Positions 44,660 to 54,306 of a DNA stretch of 64,000 nt are shown here, piece after piece. The notes under the pieces were generated by a model. The model was not told where the DNA came from. It ran no database searches and saw only the letters and a list, made by a program, of their open reading frames with translations. The stretch is taken from NCBI GenBank assembly GCA_947243855.1, contig CAMXIK010000005.1, positions 1 through 64,000 on the forward strand, given 5' to 3'. The stretch is from an uncultured Lachnospiraceae bacterium. GTDB taxonomy: Bacteria; Bacillota; Clostridia; Lachnospirales; Lachnospiraceae. Every line of letters starts with the position of its first letter. Position 1 is the stretch's first letter. A program made the position numbers and the translations under genes.

Positions 44660-45897
44660 GATTTGCTGTCTAACCTCGCTCTGGCTGAACTGTAACACCC
44701 CATCATCATAAGCAGATAATTCCTGCCAATATATTGGGAGATCAAATGGGCTTCCACCACGGTATACACCGCAAACATCACAAAAATGACAAGCGCGCAC
44801 CCGTCCCTCTTTTTCGTAATCCGCCATAAAAGCGCAAGATTGGCCAGCACATATAAAATACCGGGAATCACACCGTAGCGGTAAAACACCTTGACCCATC
44901 CCATGTCAAAATAATAGTTCATGTTATTTTCGCTGGAAAAGGCCGACCATGTATGAATCATGCCATCGTTGTTTTCGGAATTTGTCAGGGATATGATTCT
45001 GCCGCTGATATGACGGTCTATTTTTCCCAGCGCTACAATGTGATCGTTATCCATGGGATTCACCACAAAGAACTCGTTCCACTGAGCGTCCTTCACCCGC
45101 TGGGCGCAGACCGCAGCGTCCACAGAAAATGCGATACACAAAAGAAAGACAAGCAGGCCGCCAAGATAAACAAAACGCATCTTTTGGAGCCGCTTCACGC
45201 AGGTCATCAGACAGGCTCCCATGAGGAAAACCGTTGTAATCAGCATCCCCGTCTTTGAACCGGTGAGCAGATAGACGCCCACGTTCAGCAGCATCAAAAA
45301 CAGATAAAGATACCACTTCATCCGCTCAAACCACACATAGACGCCCAGCGCCGCCAGCATGAAAAACATGCAGGAAAGCGCATTGGGATGTCCCATTCCC
45401 AGCGTATAGCGGGTTTCCGCCGCCTCCTGCTCCCCTATATAAATCGTAGTCTCCGCCGGCGCGTGGCCGTAAGCCTGCGTCAAGCTGATCTCTCCGTAAA
45501 TTCCCGTCACCGAGAGCGCCACAATGGCCATGCATCCGACAAAGGTCACATAAAACGTATACTTCAACGCCTGCCGCAGCGGGATTCCCCTGCAGGCCGC
45601 CACAAAGGTGACAATACGTATGATATCGTTGGCCCCCGTCACCCGATAGGAAATAAAGCCTACGCCTTCCATCAGGATAATGAACGCCCACTCCTTCCAC
45701 GTATAACGGGTGAGCAGAAGCTTTGCGGCAAACAAAAGAAAGGTCACCCGGAACAGGTATCCTTCGATCGGATTCATATAATTGCTCTTATCAACAATAA
45801 CTATCAACAGTTCGATGGTCAGCCCGCTATAGAAAAGAAGGCGGGGAAGCGGGCTTTCATCCCGAAGCCTCCCGTATAAGTTCTTTATCTTATCCAT
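44656..45897 (-). CDS. Wzy-like polysaccharide polymerase 2
   Basis: The 413-residue protein has about ten to eleven membrane helices and a large outside loop between about residues 265 and 330. The motif GMGHPNALSCMFFMLAALG with HPN is found in Gram-positive capsule polymerases and also in the polymerase-like protein at 33712. It has no extra C-terminal hairpin. A second polymerase implies a second repeat-unit glycan. It lies in a module with GT17, DUF5672, GT4 and two GT2 genes. Confidence 0.8.
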   Translation of the reverse strand: MDKIKNLYGRLRDESPLPRLLFYSGLTIELLIVIVDKSNYMNPIEGYLFRVTFLLFAAKLLLTRYTWKEWAFIILMEGVGFISYRVTGANDIIRIVTFVAACRGIPLRQALKYTFYVTFVGCMAIVALSVTGIYGEISLTQAYGHAPAETTIYIGEQEAAETRYTLGMGHPNALSCMFFMLAALGVYVWFERMKWYLYLFLMLLNVGVYLLTGSKTGMLITTVFLMGACLMTCVKRLQKMRFVYLGGLLVFLLCIAFSVDAAVCAQRVKDAQWNEFFVVNPMDNDHIVALGKIDRHISGRIISLTNSENNDGMIHTWSAFSSENNMNYYFDMGWVKVFYRYGVIPGILYVLANLALLWRITKKRDGCALVIFVMFAVYTVVEAHLISQYIGRNYLLMMMGCYSSARARLDSKS

Positions 45898-45915
45898 GTC
45901 TTTTCCTTCCGTGCA

Positions 45916-46860
45916 TTAGGAACGGTGAAGCAGACGCGCCGCGAACCCGCGCAGACGCCGCATCCCTTGTCTTACCGCCAGTTTGCACCGCTTCCCGGCA
46001 ACGCCCCACTTTCCGATTTCAGGCGCAATCAGAAAATCATATTCTTCCCGGTGCTCCCGCAAATAGGCGGGAAAACTTTCATCGATCTCCACCCGCACAA
46101 ACTTGGCGTCCCGGTCAAAAATATCTTCCCCACAGAGAAGCCTGTCCACCGCCTCGTTTAAATAACGTTTGCTATTATATTCCGAATGAGCGGCAGCCTG
46201 TACCTTCTCTCCGATCCGCTTCGCTACATCCCGCTCGCCGTTTCCGCCCATATAACCGAAGTGCCAGCCGCCCTCGGAAACCCTGACGCTCCTCTCATCC
46301 GTGGGAGATACCTCCCGCAAATACACGATGCCTTCTTTGGGAATATCCGCAAAGCTGCAAATTTTCGTACCAAGCCATTGTCTTTTTTCCACGCCGGGAA
46401 ACTCTCCCGTAATGGATAGAAGATTTCCCGAAATCTCTTCCATATTTAAAAAACAGTAAAACATCCGCTGCGCCAAATGATAAATCTTCCCAGCCTCAAA
46501 CTCTTTGATCACGCGCACAAGGGTTTCCGGCTTCGGAATCTCATCCACATCGCTGAAAATAACAATATCCTCCGGCCTGCAGTCCCCCATCGCCCGAATC
46601 AGTTGATTTTTCTGGTATCTGTCCCGCTCATGCGTGGTTACACCCTCCATGGGCGAATCTTCCACTGCCACATAATGGATCTTGTCCTCAAATTCGGCAA
46701 AAAGCTTCCTGTTCTCGGCAAAAATCATCCGTTTCGGCTGGCCGGAAAAGGTAACGGAGGACTCCTCGATCACAAAAAAATCCACATAAGGCGCCAAAAT
46801 CTGCATACGCAGCTTCAAAATATCCAGTTCGTTGAAAAAAGGAATACAGTCGTATACCAT
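45916..46860 (-). CDS. Glycosyltransferase family 17 (N-acetylglucosaminyltransferase-like)
   Basis: The 314-residue protein begins VYDCIPFFNELDILKLRMQIL and contains FFVIEESSVTFSG and EDIVIFSDVDEIPKPE, the signature of GT17, the family of the eukaryotic bisecting beta-1,4-GlcNAc transferase. Bacterial members are found in glycan loci, where the SDVDE segment provides the DxD motif. GAGAGG precedes the ATG. It follows DUF5672 by 16 bases. Confidence 0.9.
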   Translation of the reverse strand: MVYDCIPFFNELDILKLRMQILAPYVDFFVIEESSVTFSGQPKRMIFAENRKLFAEFEDKIHYVAVEDSPMEGVTTHERDRYQKNQLIRAMGDCRPEDIVIFSDVDEIPKPETLVRVIKEFEAGKIYHLAQRMFYCFLNMEEISGNLLSITGEFPGVEKRQWLGTKICSFADIPKEGIVYLREVSPTDERSVRVSEGGWHFGYMGGNGERDVAKRIGEKVQAAAHSEYNSKRYLNEAVDRLLCGEDIFDRDAKFVRVEIDESFPAYLREHREEYDFLIAPEIGKWGVAGKRCKLAVRQGMRRLRGFAARLLHRS

Positions 46861-46876
46861 ATGTTCATTTGTCCTC

Positions 46877-47650
46877 TCACTCTGAAGTTCTTTTCACTCG
46901 CCGCCAGAACAAAAACGGTCTGATCCGGTCCTTACACCACTGCCATCTTACTTTCCAAGGATTGCGAAACTGCGGGTACTGCGCATTTCTGCCGCGCCAC
47001 TTATGAAAGAGAAACGGTTTTTCCACATCCATAATCTCCGGAATCATATGCTCGTGGCCAAAATATTTCGCCACCTCAATGGGCGCAAAGCGCATCCCCG
47101 CTTCCTCGATCTCGTTTCGGTGTTTACAGCAGAGGAAGATATCCTCGTTATATTCGTCGGCTTTCTCGATCTTTTCCCAAGCAAGACCCGCCCGTCCCGG
47201 AAAATCCATCAGCCTTTTACTGCGGATGGATACGCTGTTTCCCACCCGGACGATCTGGCCTTTCGCGTCCCGGTAAGCGTAATCGTTTTCCGGCAGGGGC
47301 CACGGGGAACCGATATAATCATAGTGCAAAAACTCATCCCGCCAGCTCTCCGGATGCACCACAAAACCGTCCGCGTGCACGATCAGCGCAAACTCCGTGT
47401 AAATATGGTTTCCCAGCTCGTACACCATTTTGTAGTTAAACTTGTCGATCTCATCCAATCTTGAAGTATGGGAGTAACGGATTGTCCGCGGCAGAAACAA
47501 CGGTTTTCTGTGGGTAATCAGCACCACATCCCCAAACTCAATCCCCCGCATACTGTACTCCATGGCGCGAATCGTCTCATAGAGATTCACGCTTGTCATA
47601 GCCGCCAGCGTTACGTTCGGCAGTTTCAATTTTTTCCCCTGCTGTTCCAT
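46877..47650 (-). CDS. DUF5672 family protein, probable glycosyltransferase
   Basis: The 257-residue protein has VTLAAMTSVNLYETIRAMEYSM, ALIVHADGFVVHPESW, YDYIGSPWP and GNSVSIRSKRLMD, matching DUF5672, which is linked to glycan loci and looks like a GT-A enzyme (HADGF occupying the DxD region). AAAGGG precedes ATG 47650. It sits between a DUF6056-like membrane protein gene and the GT17 gene. Activity is inferred from context only. Confidence 0.82.
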   Translation of the reverse strand: MEQQGKKLKLPNVTLAAMTSVNLYETIRAMEYSMRGIEFGDVVLITHRKPLFLPRTIRYSHTSRLDEIDKFNYKMVYELGNHIYTEFALIVHADGFVVHPESWRDEFLHYDYIGSPWPLPENDYAYRDAKGQIVRVGNSVSIRSKRLMDFPGRAGLAWEKIEKADEYNEDIFLCCKHRNEIEEAGMRFAPIEVAKYFGHEHMIPEIMDVEKPFLFHKWRGRNAQYPQFRNPWKVRWQWCKDRIRPFLFWRRVKRTSE

Positions 47651-47662
47651 AAATACCCTTTC

Positions 47663-49192
47663 CTATGGCGCGGCGTGATTAAGCTCAGAGAACGCCTGCT
47701 CTCCGGACATTTTTACACTGTCTTTATGATAGTACCGCGCCACCGCCAGATTCATCCAATTCCCTTCATCCGCGCTCAGATCGGTAAAATCAAAAAGCGC
47801 GGGTTTTGCACTGTAAGGCGAAACCTCCACCTCGGCAATGTCTTCATTCGTGTAGAGCGCATGGCGTTCCATGGCCTCCTGATAAAAGGTCTGCGCCTCT
47901 CCCTTCGCAACGGAACGCAAAGCCGATATGCTTGTATACGTGTTCTTATCCGCCGTCAACGCCCATACCGCCAAAAGCAAAAGCAGGCAGATCACGCTCA
48001 TACCGTTTCCCGCGCGCTCCAAAAACAGTCCGAAGGCCGCCCCCGCGTCCTCCCTCGCCTCCCTATGGGAAAGATACCCAAACCAATAGGCCGTCACCAA
48101 TAAAACCGCCAGATAATAGGTCATCTGAATAATATTATCCACCCGGGAAAGTCCCGTCATACCCACCGCGTACAGAGTAGGGGTAAACATAGCGGAAATC
48201 ACACAATATGCCCCTGCCGTCACCAAAACGGGATGGGAAAAATCCCGTTTGGAAGCTTTCGCAAACTTCCACAAAAGCGGCAGAAGCGCAATCCACAAAA
48301 TCACCACAAGCACCGGCGTCCATCGGATTGCGAACACTGCCGTGTTATAAAAAGAAAGCGCAATCGCCTTTACCGCCGAATATCCCTCGTCCATATCCAT
48401 GCTTCCCCGCCTGCTGTTGCCGGGCGCTAGCACGTTGATCAAAAAGCCAGCGCTTCCTGTCAGAAACGGAATAATTACATATGCTATTTTATCTTTCCTC
48501 TTCCAGAATGCGTAAAAAACCAAAAAGGCCATCACAATTTCCGCCTGTAAGCTTGTGACCAGATTTCCGCCGCCCACAATCACAGCTAAGACAGCCGCCG
48601 CCACGGTGCAAACCGCCGCACGCCTTTTTTCTTCCGCCCAGAGAGCCTCGGAAACCAACGCCAGCAAAAAGAACCAAAGAGACTGTATCAACACATAGTG
48701 GGTCGCGCCGTTGTACCAATAAATCCCCTCATAGGGAGCCTCGATGACCTGATAGAACACAAACAGCATCAGCAGGACTATGAGGGACGCCCCCTCCTTC
48801 TCATAGCCAAGCCACCTAATAAAGATATGCCGTCCCAGCACGAAGGCAGAAGATGCAAACATCCCGATCATCAGAATGGGAACCGCCCATGCAATCCCAT
48901 AATCAAAATTCATGGGACAAAGCCCCATCAGAAAGCAGGAGACATAGGTTCCCTGCCAATCCTGATAAAAGTCCATATTCTGCCGCCACGCCTCCTGCAC
49001 GGAAGCCGAAAACGAGCCCGTCTCCAGAAAGACGTCGTGCACCCGTGTCCCATAGTCATAATCGTCGGTGCACATGACGTTGTATCTGCCAAGCAAAAGC
49101 AAAGGCAGCAGGGACAGACACAACAGAACCGCCGCGCACACTGTCATCTGCCGGATTGATATTGCTTTTCCAATTTGCCGTATACGATCCAT
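47663..49192 (-). CDS. DUF6056-like polytopic membrane protein
   Basis: The 509-residue protein has about eleven membrane helices. The first outside loop contains CTDDYDYG, an acidic cluster in the position of the GT-C active site, followed later by IYWYNGATHYVL and INVLAPGNSRRG. The soluble C-terminus includes WMNLAVARYYHKDSVKMS. Almost the same pieces occur in the cut-off protein at 63272 (INVAAPGN, WVNVGVARYYGKRSV). It is followed by DUF5672 and preceded by a GT11-like gene. A GT-C-type transferase or lipid-linked sugar user is the best guess. Confidence 0.75.
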   Translation of the reverse strand: MDRIRQIGKAISIRQMTVCAAVLLCLSLLPLLLLGRYNVMCTDDYDYGTRVHDVFLETGSFSASVQEAWRQNMDFYQDWQGTYVSCFLMGLCPMNFDYGIAWAVPILMIGMFASSAFVLGRHIFIRWLGYEKEGASLIVLLMLFVFYQVIEAPYEGIYWYNGATHYVLIQSLWFFLLALVSEALWAEEKRRAAVCTVAAAVLAVIVGGGNLVTSLQAEIVMAFLVFYAFWKRKDKIAYVIIPFLTGSAGFLINVLAPGNSRRGSMDMDEGYSAVKAIALSFYNTAVFAIRWTPVLVVILWIALLPLLWKFAKASKRDFSHPVLVTAGAYCVISAMFTPTLYAVGMTGLSRVDNIIQMTYYLAVLLVTAYWFGYLSHREAREDAGAAFGLFLERAGNGMSVICLLLLLAVWALTADKNTYTSISALRSVAKGEAQTFYQEAMERHALYTNEDIAEVEVSPYSAKPALFDFTDLSADEGNWMNLAVARYYHKDSVKMSGEQAFSELNHAAP

Positions 49193-49200
49193 ATAAAACC

Positions 49201-50244
49201 TTACCCTTTTTTGCGAACCAGTTTTTTCAGCCTTCTCTCCACGCCTCTGCCGATCTTGCAGACATACGCTTTTTTATAAACATACTGCGCATGAAGCTTT
49301 GCAAGCTGCAGTTTTGCGCCCGTCGGCCTTCTGTCTGCGGCCGCATACTTTTTCGACCGCTTTTTATAGGCGGCAAGCTCCTGTCTGCACGCATCCGCCG
49401 TAAACAGCCTGCCCTGTCTGTCCATATAGTGAAACAGGCTGTAAATGTTCTGCTCCGACGCCCAATAACCGTCCGACACATTATGTCTTGCCCAGTATTT
49501 CGGGGCAATCGCAAACTGCAGGGTCTCGCTCGTATGCGCCGGCAGACAGGCAAAGGAGGAATTGGAGAGCAGAAGATAATAGGCATTCTTTAATGTGACA
49601 TAGTCCTTCCCAATGTCAAAATGATGGGCTTCTATGCCCGGCAGCATCTTCTGCGCCGTCGCCACATCGTCCGTGATAATGACAAATTCCATATCGGGAC
49701 GAATTTTTCTCATTTCCTCCATCCCGTGAAGCCAGTATTTCCGATTGATCAAAAGCTCCGGGCTTCCCGTATACTCTCCGCCCCGCATATTGATCACGCA
49801 GAGATTTTCCCTGCTGTACTCGTAGGAATCATACTCCGACTTCACCTTAAGCCACTCTTTGACCTGCGGAAGATACTTGATAAAATATGATTCATCCTGC
49901 ATGTTTCCGTATAGCAGCGTGTTGTCCTTTACCCGGTGGATGGCCGGGTCCGCCCCCGCCACATAACAACCGTTAGTCAGGTCGTGCCGGGAATTTCCGA
50001 TAAAAAGCCTCTTCTCTGCGTCGTGATACACCTGAAAATTTTTCTTATCCTCCTCGGAAATCACATGCCCCAGATCGACGTCCATGAAATACATACCACG
50101 GTTGCTGTGTATATTGACCGCAAAGCGTTCCTGCCCCGCCGTCCCGAATTCATACCCGTTTTCCTCCGCTACCGCCCTTGCGGTCACATAGCAGAACAGT
50201 TGATTGCCCAGCCCCTGTCCGTTGATAAATTCCGTCCCGATCAT
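49201..50244 (-). CDS. Divergent GT11-like glycosyltransferase
   Basis: The 347-residue protein keeps the GT11 N-terminal GQGLGNQLFCYVTAR segment, but the central HxRRGDY motif reads INMRGGEY, with the first histidine, an arginine and the aspartate changed. Later NAYYLLLSNSSFACLPAHTSE corresponds to the family NSSFS region. The C-terminus has a long basic tail. It may use a different donor than GDP-fucose. A GGAGGAG site precedes the start. It lies between an ABC exporter and a DUF6056-like gene. Confidence 0.78.
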   Translation of the reverse strand: MIGTEFINGQGLGNQLFCYVTARAVAEENGYEFGTAGQERFAVNIHSNRGMYFMDVDLGHVISEEDKKNFQVYHDAEKRLFIGNSRHDLTNGCYVAGADPAIHRVKDNTLLYGNMQDESYFIKYLPQVKEWLKVKSEYDSYEYSRENLCVINMRGGEYTGSPELLINRKYWLHGMEEMRKIRPDMEFVIITDDVATAQKMLPGIEAHHFDIGKDYVTLKNAYYLLLSNSSFACLPAHTSETLQFAIAPKYWARHNVSDGYWASEQNIYSLFHYMDRQGRLFTADACRQELAAYKKRSKKYAAADRRPTGAKLQLAKLHAQYVYKKAYVCKIGRGVERRLKKLVRKKG

Positions 50245-50250
50245 CCGATT

Positions 50251-52050
50251 CTACTCCTCCAACGTGGTCTTCGTAATTTTCTCATTCTCCACCTTATAGA
50301 TCACATCGCACTTGGCAATCGTGTTCAGGCGGTGGGCGATAATCACCATCGTCTTCTTTCCATGGAAGCTGTTGACCGCCTCCATGACAGCCGCCTCCGT
50401 ATCCCCGTCCAATGCCGAAGTCGCCTCGTCGAACACCAAAATCTCCGGATTATGATAGAGCGCTCTCGCAATGCCGAGACGCTGTCTCTGGCCGCCGGAA
50501 ATCCGGACGCCCCTGTCGCCTATCGTCGTCTCAAGGCCCTCCGGAAGCTCCTCCACGAAACTCTTAAGCTGGGCTTCCTCAAGAACCTCCCAAATTCTCT
50601 TGTCGTCAATTTTATCCGCGTCAATGCCGAAGGCTATGTTATCCCGGATGGACTCGTCGATCAGATAGATGGACTGGGGGATATAGCCGACTTTGGCAAG
50701 CCATGAAGGGTAATTCTCAAAAATATCCCTGCCGTCGCAGGTAATCTTTCCCGCCTGCACATGCAAAAGCCCCAGCAGGATATCTACAATCGTAGATTTC
50801 CCCGCCCCCGACGGCCCCATAATGCCCACCGACTGTCCTTTCTTGACCTCCATATGAGCGTCTGTGAAGATGGGCTTGTCCGTATTCGGGTAAGTGAAGC
50901 TGATATGATCCAGCACAATTTTATCCGTCAGCGTAAGCGGCTGCTTCTCCGCCTCCCGCTCCCCCGTAAGCCCGGTCACGCTGCCGTTTACATCCTGTTT
51001 CATGTTCTCCGTCAAATTTTCATAGAGATAATCCAGACAGGGCTGCGCGTAGGCAATCTCCGACAGGTACGTGTTGATACGGTTGGTCGCCGGCATGACG
51101 CGGACGGCCGCCGCCGCAAAAGCAGTGAGCGTTGAAAACAGCTCTGTGATATCCCCGCCCTGCACGATAAATATAAAGATAAAGGACAGCATCGCCGCGA
51201 TAAAGACCGTCTCGATCAAAAGCCTCGGCGTATTATTCAAAACTGCGTAATTTCTCGCCACATTCGCGCCGACTGCGCCGCTCTCATAATAGTTGCGCAC
51301 AAAAAACTCTTCCCTGTGGAGCACCTTTACATCCTTCAAACCGTAGATGGATTGAATCCGCCACTTGGCGATCCGGGATTGAATGGCCTGATTTTTTCTT
51401 CCGATAGCGTTTAAGCGCGGTTTTAGCACCTTTGTAATCATCAGAGTCATTCCCAGAAAAAGAACGGCGCAGCCAATAGAAATGACCGGACTCACCACAA
51501 CGACGAGCACCAGACAAATGGACACCGCCACCACAATTTCCGTCGTCATCTGAATCAACACCAGAATGAGTTGAAATGCATTCGGAATATCGCTGTCCGT
51601 CAGGCGGAACACCGTAGGGATATCCGCGCCCAGATAGTCCTCGTAGGGCCTGTTCAAAAACTCCCGCATCACACGGCTGATCATCCGGTTACGGTTTCTG
51701 GTCACAAAGGTATTCTGTACATAAGTCTGAAACAGAAGATAAACGTTCTTGAAAATAAAGAGAAAAATCGTCGTGCCGAGTATGCAAAGAATCAACTCTC
51801 TCGAAGAGTTGATAGGAAGAACGGAGGCGACGGCACCCACCATTTCATTCTCCATAATTTTGTCCGGCGACATAAGCGCCTGTACCAAGGGCAGCATCAT
51901 AGATACGCCAAGCGTCTCTAAAATACCGCCGATCAGAATGAGAACCGCAAGTCCAACCAACTGTACCATCTGTTTTTTTTCAAAAAGATAGGCAATTTTC
52001 TGAAGCAGCCCCACCTTTTTTTGTTCCGTTCCGTTATCGGCACCCTTCAT
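50251..52050 (-). CDS. ABC transporter, fused permease/ATPase (PglK/MsbA-like) 2
   Basis: The 599-residue half-transporter has six membrane helices, Walker A GPSGAGKST, signature ISGGQRQR and Walker B EILVFDEATSALD. It is clearly paralogous to the protein at 23053, sharing the INTYLSEIAYAQP/INEHASNMLYALP helix end and the YIPQSIYLIDESIRDNIAFG region. A flippase for an undecaprenyl-linked oligosaccharide is most likely, by analogy to PglK. It is flanked by two GT11-family genes, suggesting a fucose-containing substrate; that is inference. Confidence 0.9.
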   Translation of the reverse strand: MKGADNGTEQKKVGLLQKIAYLFEKKQMVQLVGLAVLILIGGILETLGVSMMLPLVQALMSPDKIMENEMVGAVASVLPINSSRELILCILGTTIFLFIFKNVYLLFQTYVQNTFVTRNRNRMISRVMREFLNRPYEDYLGADIPTVFRLTDSDIPNAFQLILVLIQMTTEIVVAVSICLVLVVVVSPVISIGCAVLFLGMTLMITKVLKPRLNAIGRKNQAIQSRIAKWRIQSIYGLKDVKVLHREEFFVRNYYESGAVGANVARNYAVLNNTPRLLIETVFIAAMLSFIFIFIVQGGDITELFSTLTAFAAAAVRVMPATNRINTYLSEIAYAQPCLDYLYENLTENMKQDVNGSVTGLTGEREAEKQPLTLTDKIVLDHISFTYPNTDKPIFTDAHMEVKKGQSVGIMGPSGAGKSTIVDILLGLLHVQAGKITCDGRDIFENYPSWLAKVGYIPQSIYLIDESIRDNIAFGIDADKIDDKRIWEVLEEAQLKSFVEELPEGLETTIGDRGVRISGGQRQRLGIARALYHNPEILVFDEATSALDGDTEAAVMEAVNSFHGKKTMVIIAHRLNTIAKCDVIYKVENEKITKTTLEE

Positions 52051-52084
52051 AAACCACGTGTTCCTTCCTTATATTAATAGAGCC

Positions 52085-53017
52085 TCAATTTTCCGGCTGC
52101 AATATAATCTTCTGCATATCCCCGCGGTAGAAATCCCTGCTGTCCGTCCCGTTCAGCCACCGCTCCGGCGCAAAAACGGTCTTTTCCAGATGGGGATTCA
52201 AGTAGGAGGCCCACCAGCTAAAGCTGCTGTTAGCGAGAATATGATGCTTGCAGCGGCTCATCAACACAAATTCCGCGTAATCGACGTCTCGTGGATCACC
52301 GGACAGCGTCACCCGTTCCATATCCTCCGCTTCCCCGATCCCGCTGCTCTCCCACTCCCTGTCATTACAGAAAAGATAAAAACGGCACTGCGGATAGCAT
52401 TCCCGCATCCTGCGGATTCCTTCTATATAATATGCCTCCGTACAGATACCGCCAAAAAGCGCCTGATTTTCCGGTGTCAAGTAATCGCCCCTGCGGACGT
52501 GCACGCTTACGGAACACGTGTTATTAATTTCTTGTAAATACTGCGCGGCGGATTTCCTTTTCCCATCGCTTCCATCCCCGCCGTCCCAAAGGCCTTCCTC
52601 TCTCAGCCATGCGATCATCCTATCCGTATCGTAAGCTTTTCTTACCTGATCCGACACCGCCTGAAAATACTTTTCCGACTGCCAGTAACCCTCCAGATAA
52701 AGATCGTCCCATGTTAAGACCTCTGGCTGGAACAGTTTGCTCTCCTCGAAATAGGATTTTTTATGCCTGCCGAAAAGCTTCCGTTTCATTCGGTTCCATG
52801 GCAGCATAGAAGAATCGAGCATCGTTTGCAGCTCCTTTTTGGCAGGCCGCTCATAAGCAGCGCCAAAGGGCAAAAGGGCGGGCTCTCTTTGCTCATCCCC
52901 CACAAACCCCGACACATCGTCAATTTTCACCTCTCTGCCAAGGCTTTTCAGTTGCAAATATAGGGCGTACTGGAACATCTGGTTGCCCAAGCCGCCCGCA
53001 AGCTGTATAATTACCAT
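52085..53017 (-). CDS. Alpha-1,2-fucosyltransferase family (GT11) protein 2
   Basis: The 310-residue enzyme has IIQLAGGLGNQMFQYALYLQL at the start and SVSVHVRRGDYLTPEN in the centre, both intact GT11 motifs, and a C-terminal NSSFSWWASYLNPH stretch. ATG 53017 is chosen because AAGG is five bases before it; the GTG two codons upstream overlaps that site. The enzyme would transfer fucose from GDP-fucose in alpha-1,2 linkage to a galactose-type acceptor, if the family rule holds. It lies 34 bases upstream of the second ABC exporter gene. Confidence 0.92.
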   Translation of the reverse strand: MVIIQLAGGLGNQMFQYALYLQLKSLGREVKIDDVSGFVGDEQREPALLPFGAAYERPAKKELQTMLDSSMLPWNRMKRKLFGRHKKSYFEESKLFQPEVLTWDDLYLEGYWQSEKYFQAVSDQVRKAYDTDRMIAWLREEGLWDGGDGSDGKRKSAAQYLQEINNTCSVSVHVRRGDYLTPENQALFGGICTEAYYIEGIRRMRECYPQCRFYLFCNDREWESSGIGEAEDMERVTLSGDPRDVDYAEFVLMSRCKHHILANSSFSWWASYLNPHLEKTVFAPERWLNGTDSRDFYRGDMQKIILQPEN

Positions 53018-53045
53018 TTTCACCTTTTTAAGAACAATCGTTATT

Positions 53046-54119
53046 TTATATTCTGAGAAGCTTTTTTACCCATACCTTACAAGGGATCACCACCTGCTCG
53101 TCCCATCGCAGCTTCCTACAGTACGCTGCCGGAGAACGGTAAAAGAGCGCAAGCTTTTTTCTGTCTCTGGGATCTGCAGACAGCGTGCGAAAAGCGCTCT
53201 CCGCACGTTTTCTGTCCCGCCGCAAAACCTCTTCAAGCCTCAACCGAAATCCCTCGCTGTCCTCCGTCTTTGAGAGATCACCGTAAAAAAGCAGCAGTCT
53301 CTTATAAAAAAAATAGTCATGGGTCAGCGCCAGATCCTCCCTGCCGAGTTCTTGCAGTAGTTTTGTCTTCTCGTAATAAGCCGGAATGTGATCCGTAAAG
53401 GTACGCGGATTAATCCTCCGGTTCATGATACTGTCCTCTCTGTCTATTATATAGTTATACAGGGCAATGTCAAGGTATATGCAACGTCCGGCCCGTGCCA
53501 GAGCCTTTGTGGCAAACATAATATCCTCATACCAGCGTCCGTCCGGAAAAGAGATTTCCGTAAGAAGCTCCCTTTGGTAAAGCTTATTCCACGCCGCATT
53601 CTGAATCACAAACTCTTCCCGCTCCTCCACGTAAGCCGCCAGCGCCTCCTGTCCCTCAAAGAGAACCGCCCGGTCCACCGACCCATCCAGCGTCTCTGTC
53701 CGGGAAATCTGACGGTAACGGCAGACCGCAAGATTCGCCTGTTTGTCTTTCAGCGCAGCAAACAGCTTCTCATACATATCGGAGTCAATCCAGTCGTCCC
53801 CGTCCACAAAACCGATATAATTTCCCTTCGACGCCGCAATCCCGGTATTTCTTGCGCGGGCAGGCCCCCCATTCTCCTCGTGAATCACCCGTATGCGCGC
53901 ATCGCTTTCAGCCAGTTTGTCAAGAATCCGTCCAGTGTCATCCGTAGAGCCGTCGTCCACCACAATAATTTCCAGATTCCGGTATGTCTGACCGCAGACA
54001 GAGCGAACCCCTCTCTCAATATAGGCTTCTATATTATAGGCGGCCATAATCACGGAAATCAATTCCGTCTGCTCTTCCTCTTTTATTTTTGGCGGCCGGT
54101 ATTGCTCTAAAATTTCCAC
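53046..54119 (-). CDS. Glycosyltransferase family 2
   Basis: The 357-residue GT-A enzyme shows ISVIMAAYNIEAYIERGVRSV, IIVVDDGSTDDT, NGGPARARNTGIAAS and IGFVDGDDWIDSD. The start is a GTG at 54119, preceded by AGGAG nine bases away. It is the first gene after the 187-base AT-rich gap, so an undetected promoter for this segment may lie there. The C-terminal part is basic and rich in Tyr and Arg. Donor unknown. Confidence 0.9.
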   Translation of the reverse strand: MEILEQYRPPKIKEEEQTELISVIMAAYNIEAYIERGVRSVCGQTYRNLEIIVVDDGSTDDTGRILDKLAESDARIRVIHEENGGPARARNTGIAASKGNYIGFVDGDDWIDSDMYEKLFAALKDKQANLAVCRYRQISRTETLDGSVDRAVLFEGQEALAAYVEEREEFVIQNAAWNKLYQRELLTEISFPDGRWYEDIMFATKALARAGRCIYLDIALYNYIIDREDSIMNRRINPRTFTDHIPAYYEKTKLLQELGREDLALTHDYFFYKRLLLFYGDLSKTEDSEGFRLRLEEVLRRDRKRAESAFRTLSADPRDRKKLALFYRSPAAYCRKLRWDEQVVIPCKVWVKKLLRI

Positions 54120-54306
54120 TGCTTTCTTCTCCTAATTTTTTTCAGTCGTCTTTCGGTATCATTTGATATTCTTTATTTCGACATACATTTTGCACTTTTA
54201 TTGCTAATAAATAACACTATGCGCCTGTTATTAAATCCATTCTCCTGTTTCCCCTTTTTTCTTGTAACACCTGTTTCTCTCCAGTTTGATTCCAATATTT
54301 GCCAAA
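54120..54306. other. AT-rich intergenic gap
   Basis: This 187-base gap lies between the AsnB gene and the GT2 gene and is much richer in A and T than the surrounding genes. It holds the AGGAG site for the downstream GTG start. I find no convincing -35/-10 pair, no hairpin followed by a T run, and no small reading frame with a ribosome binding site. It marks a break in the otherwise tight gene packing. Confidence 0.6.
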
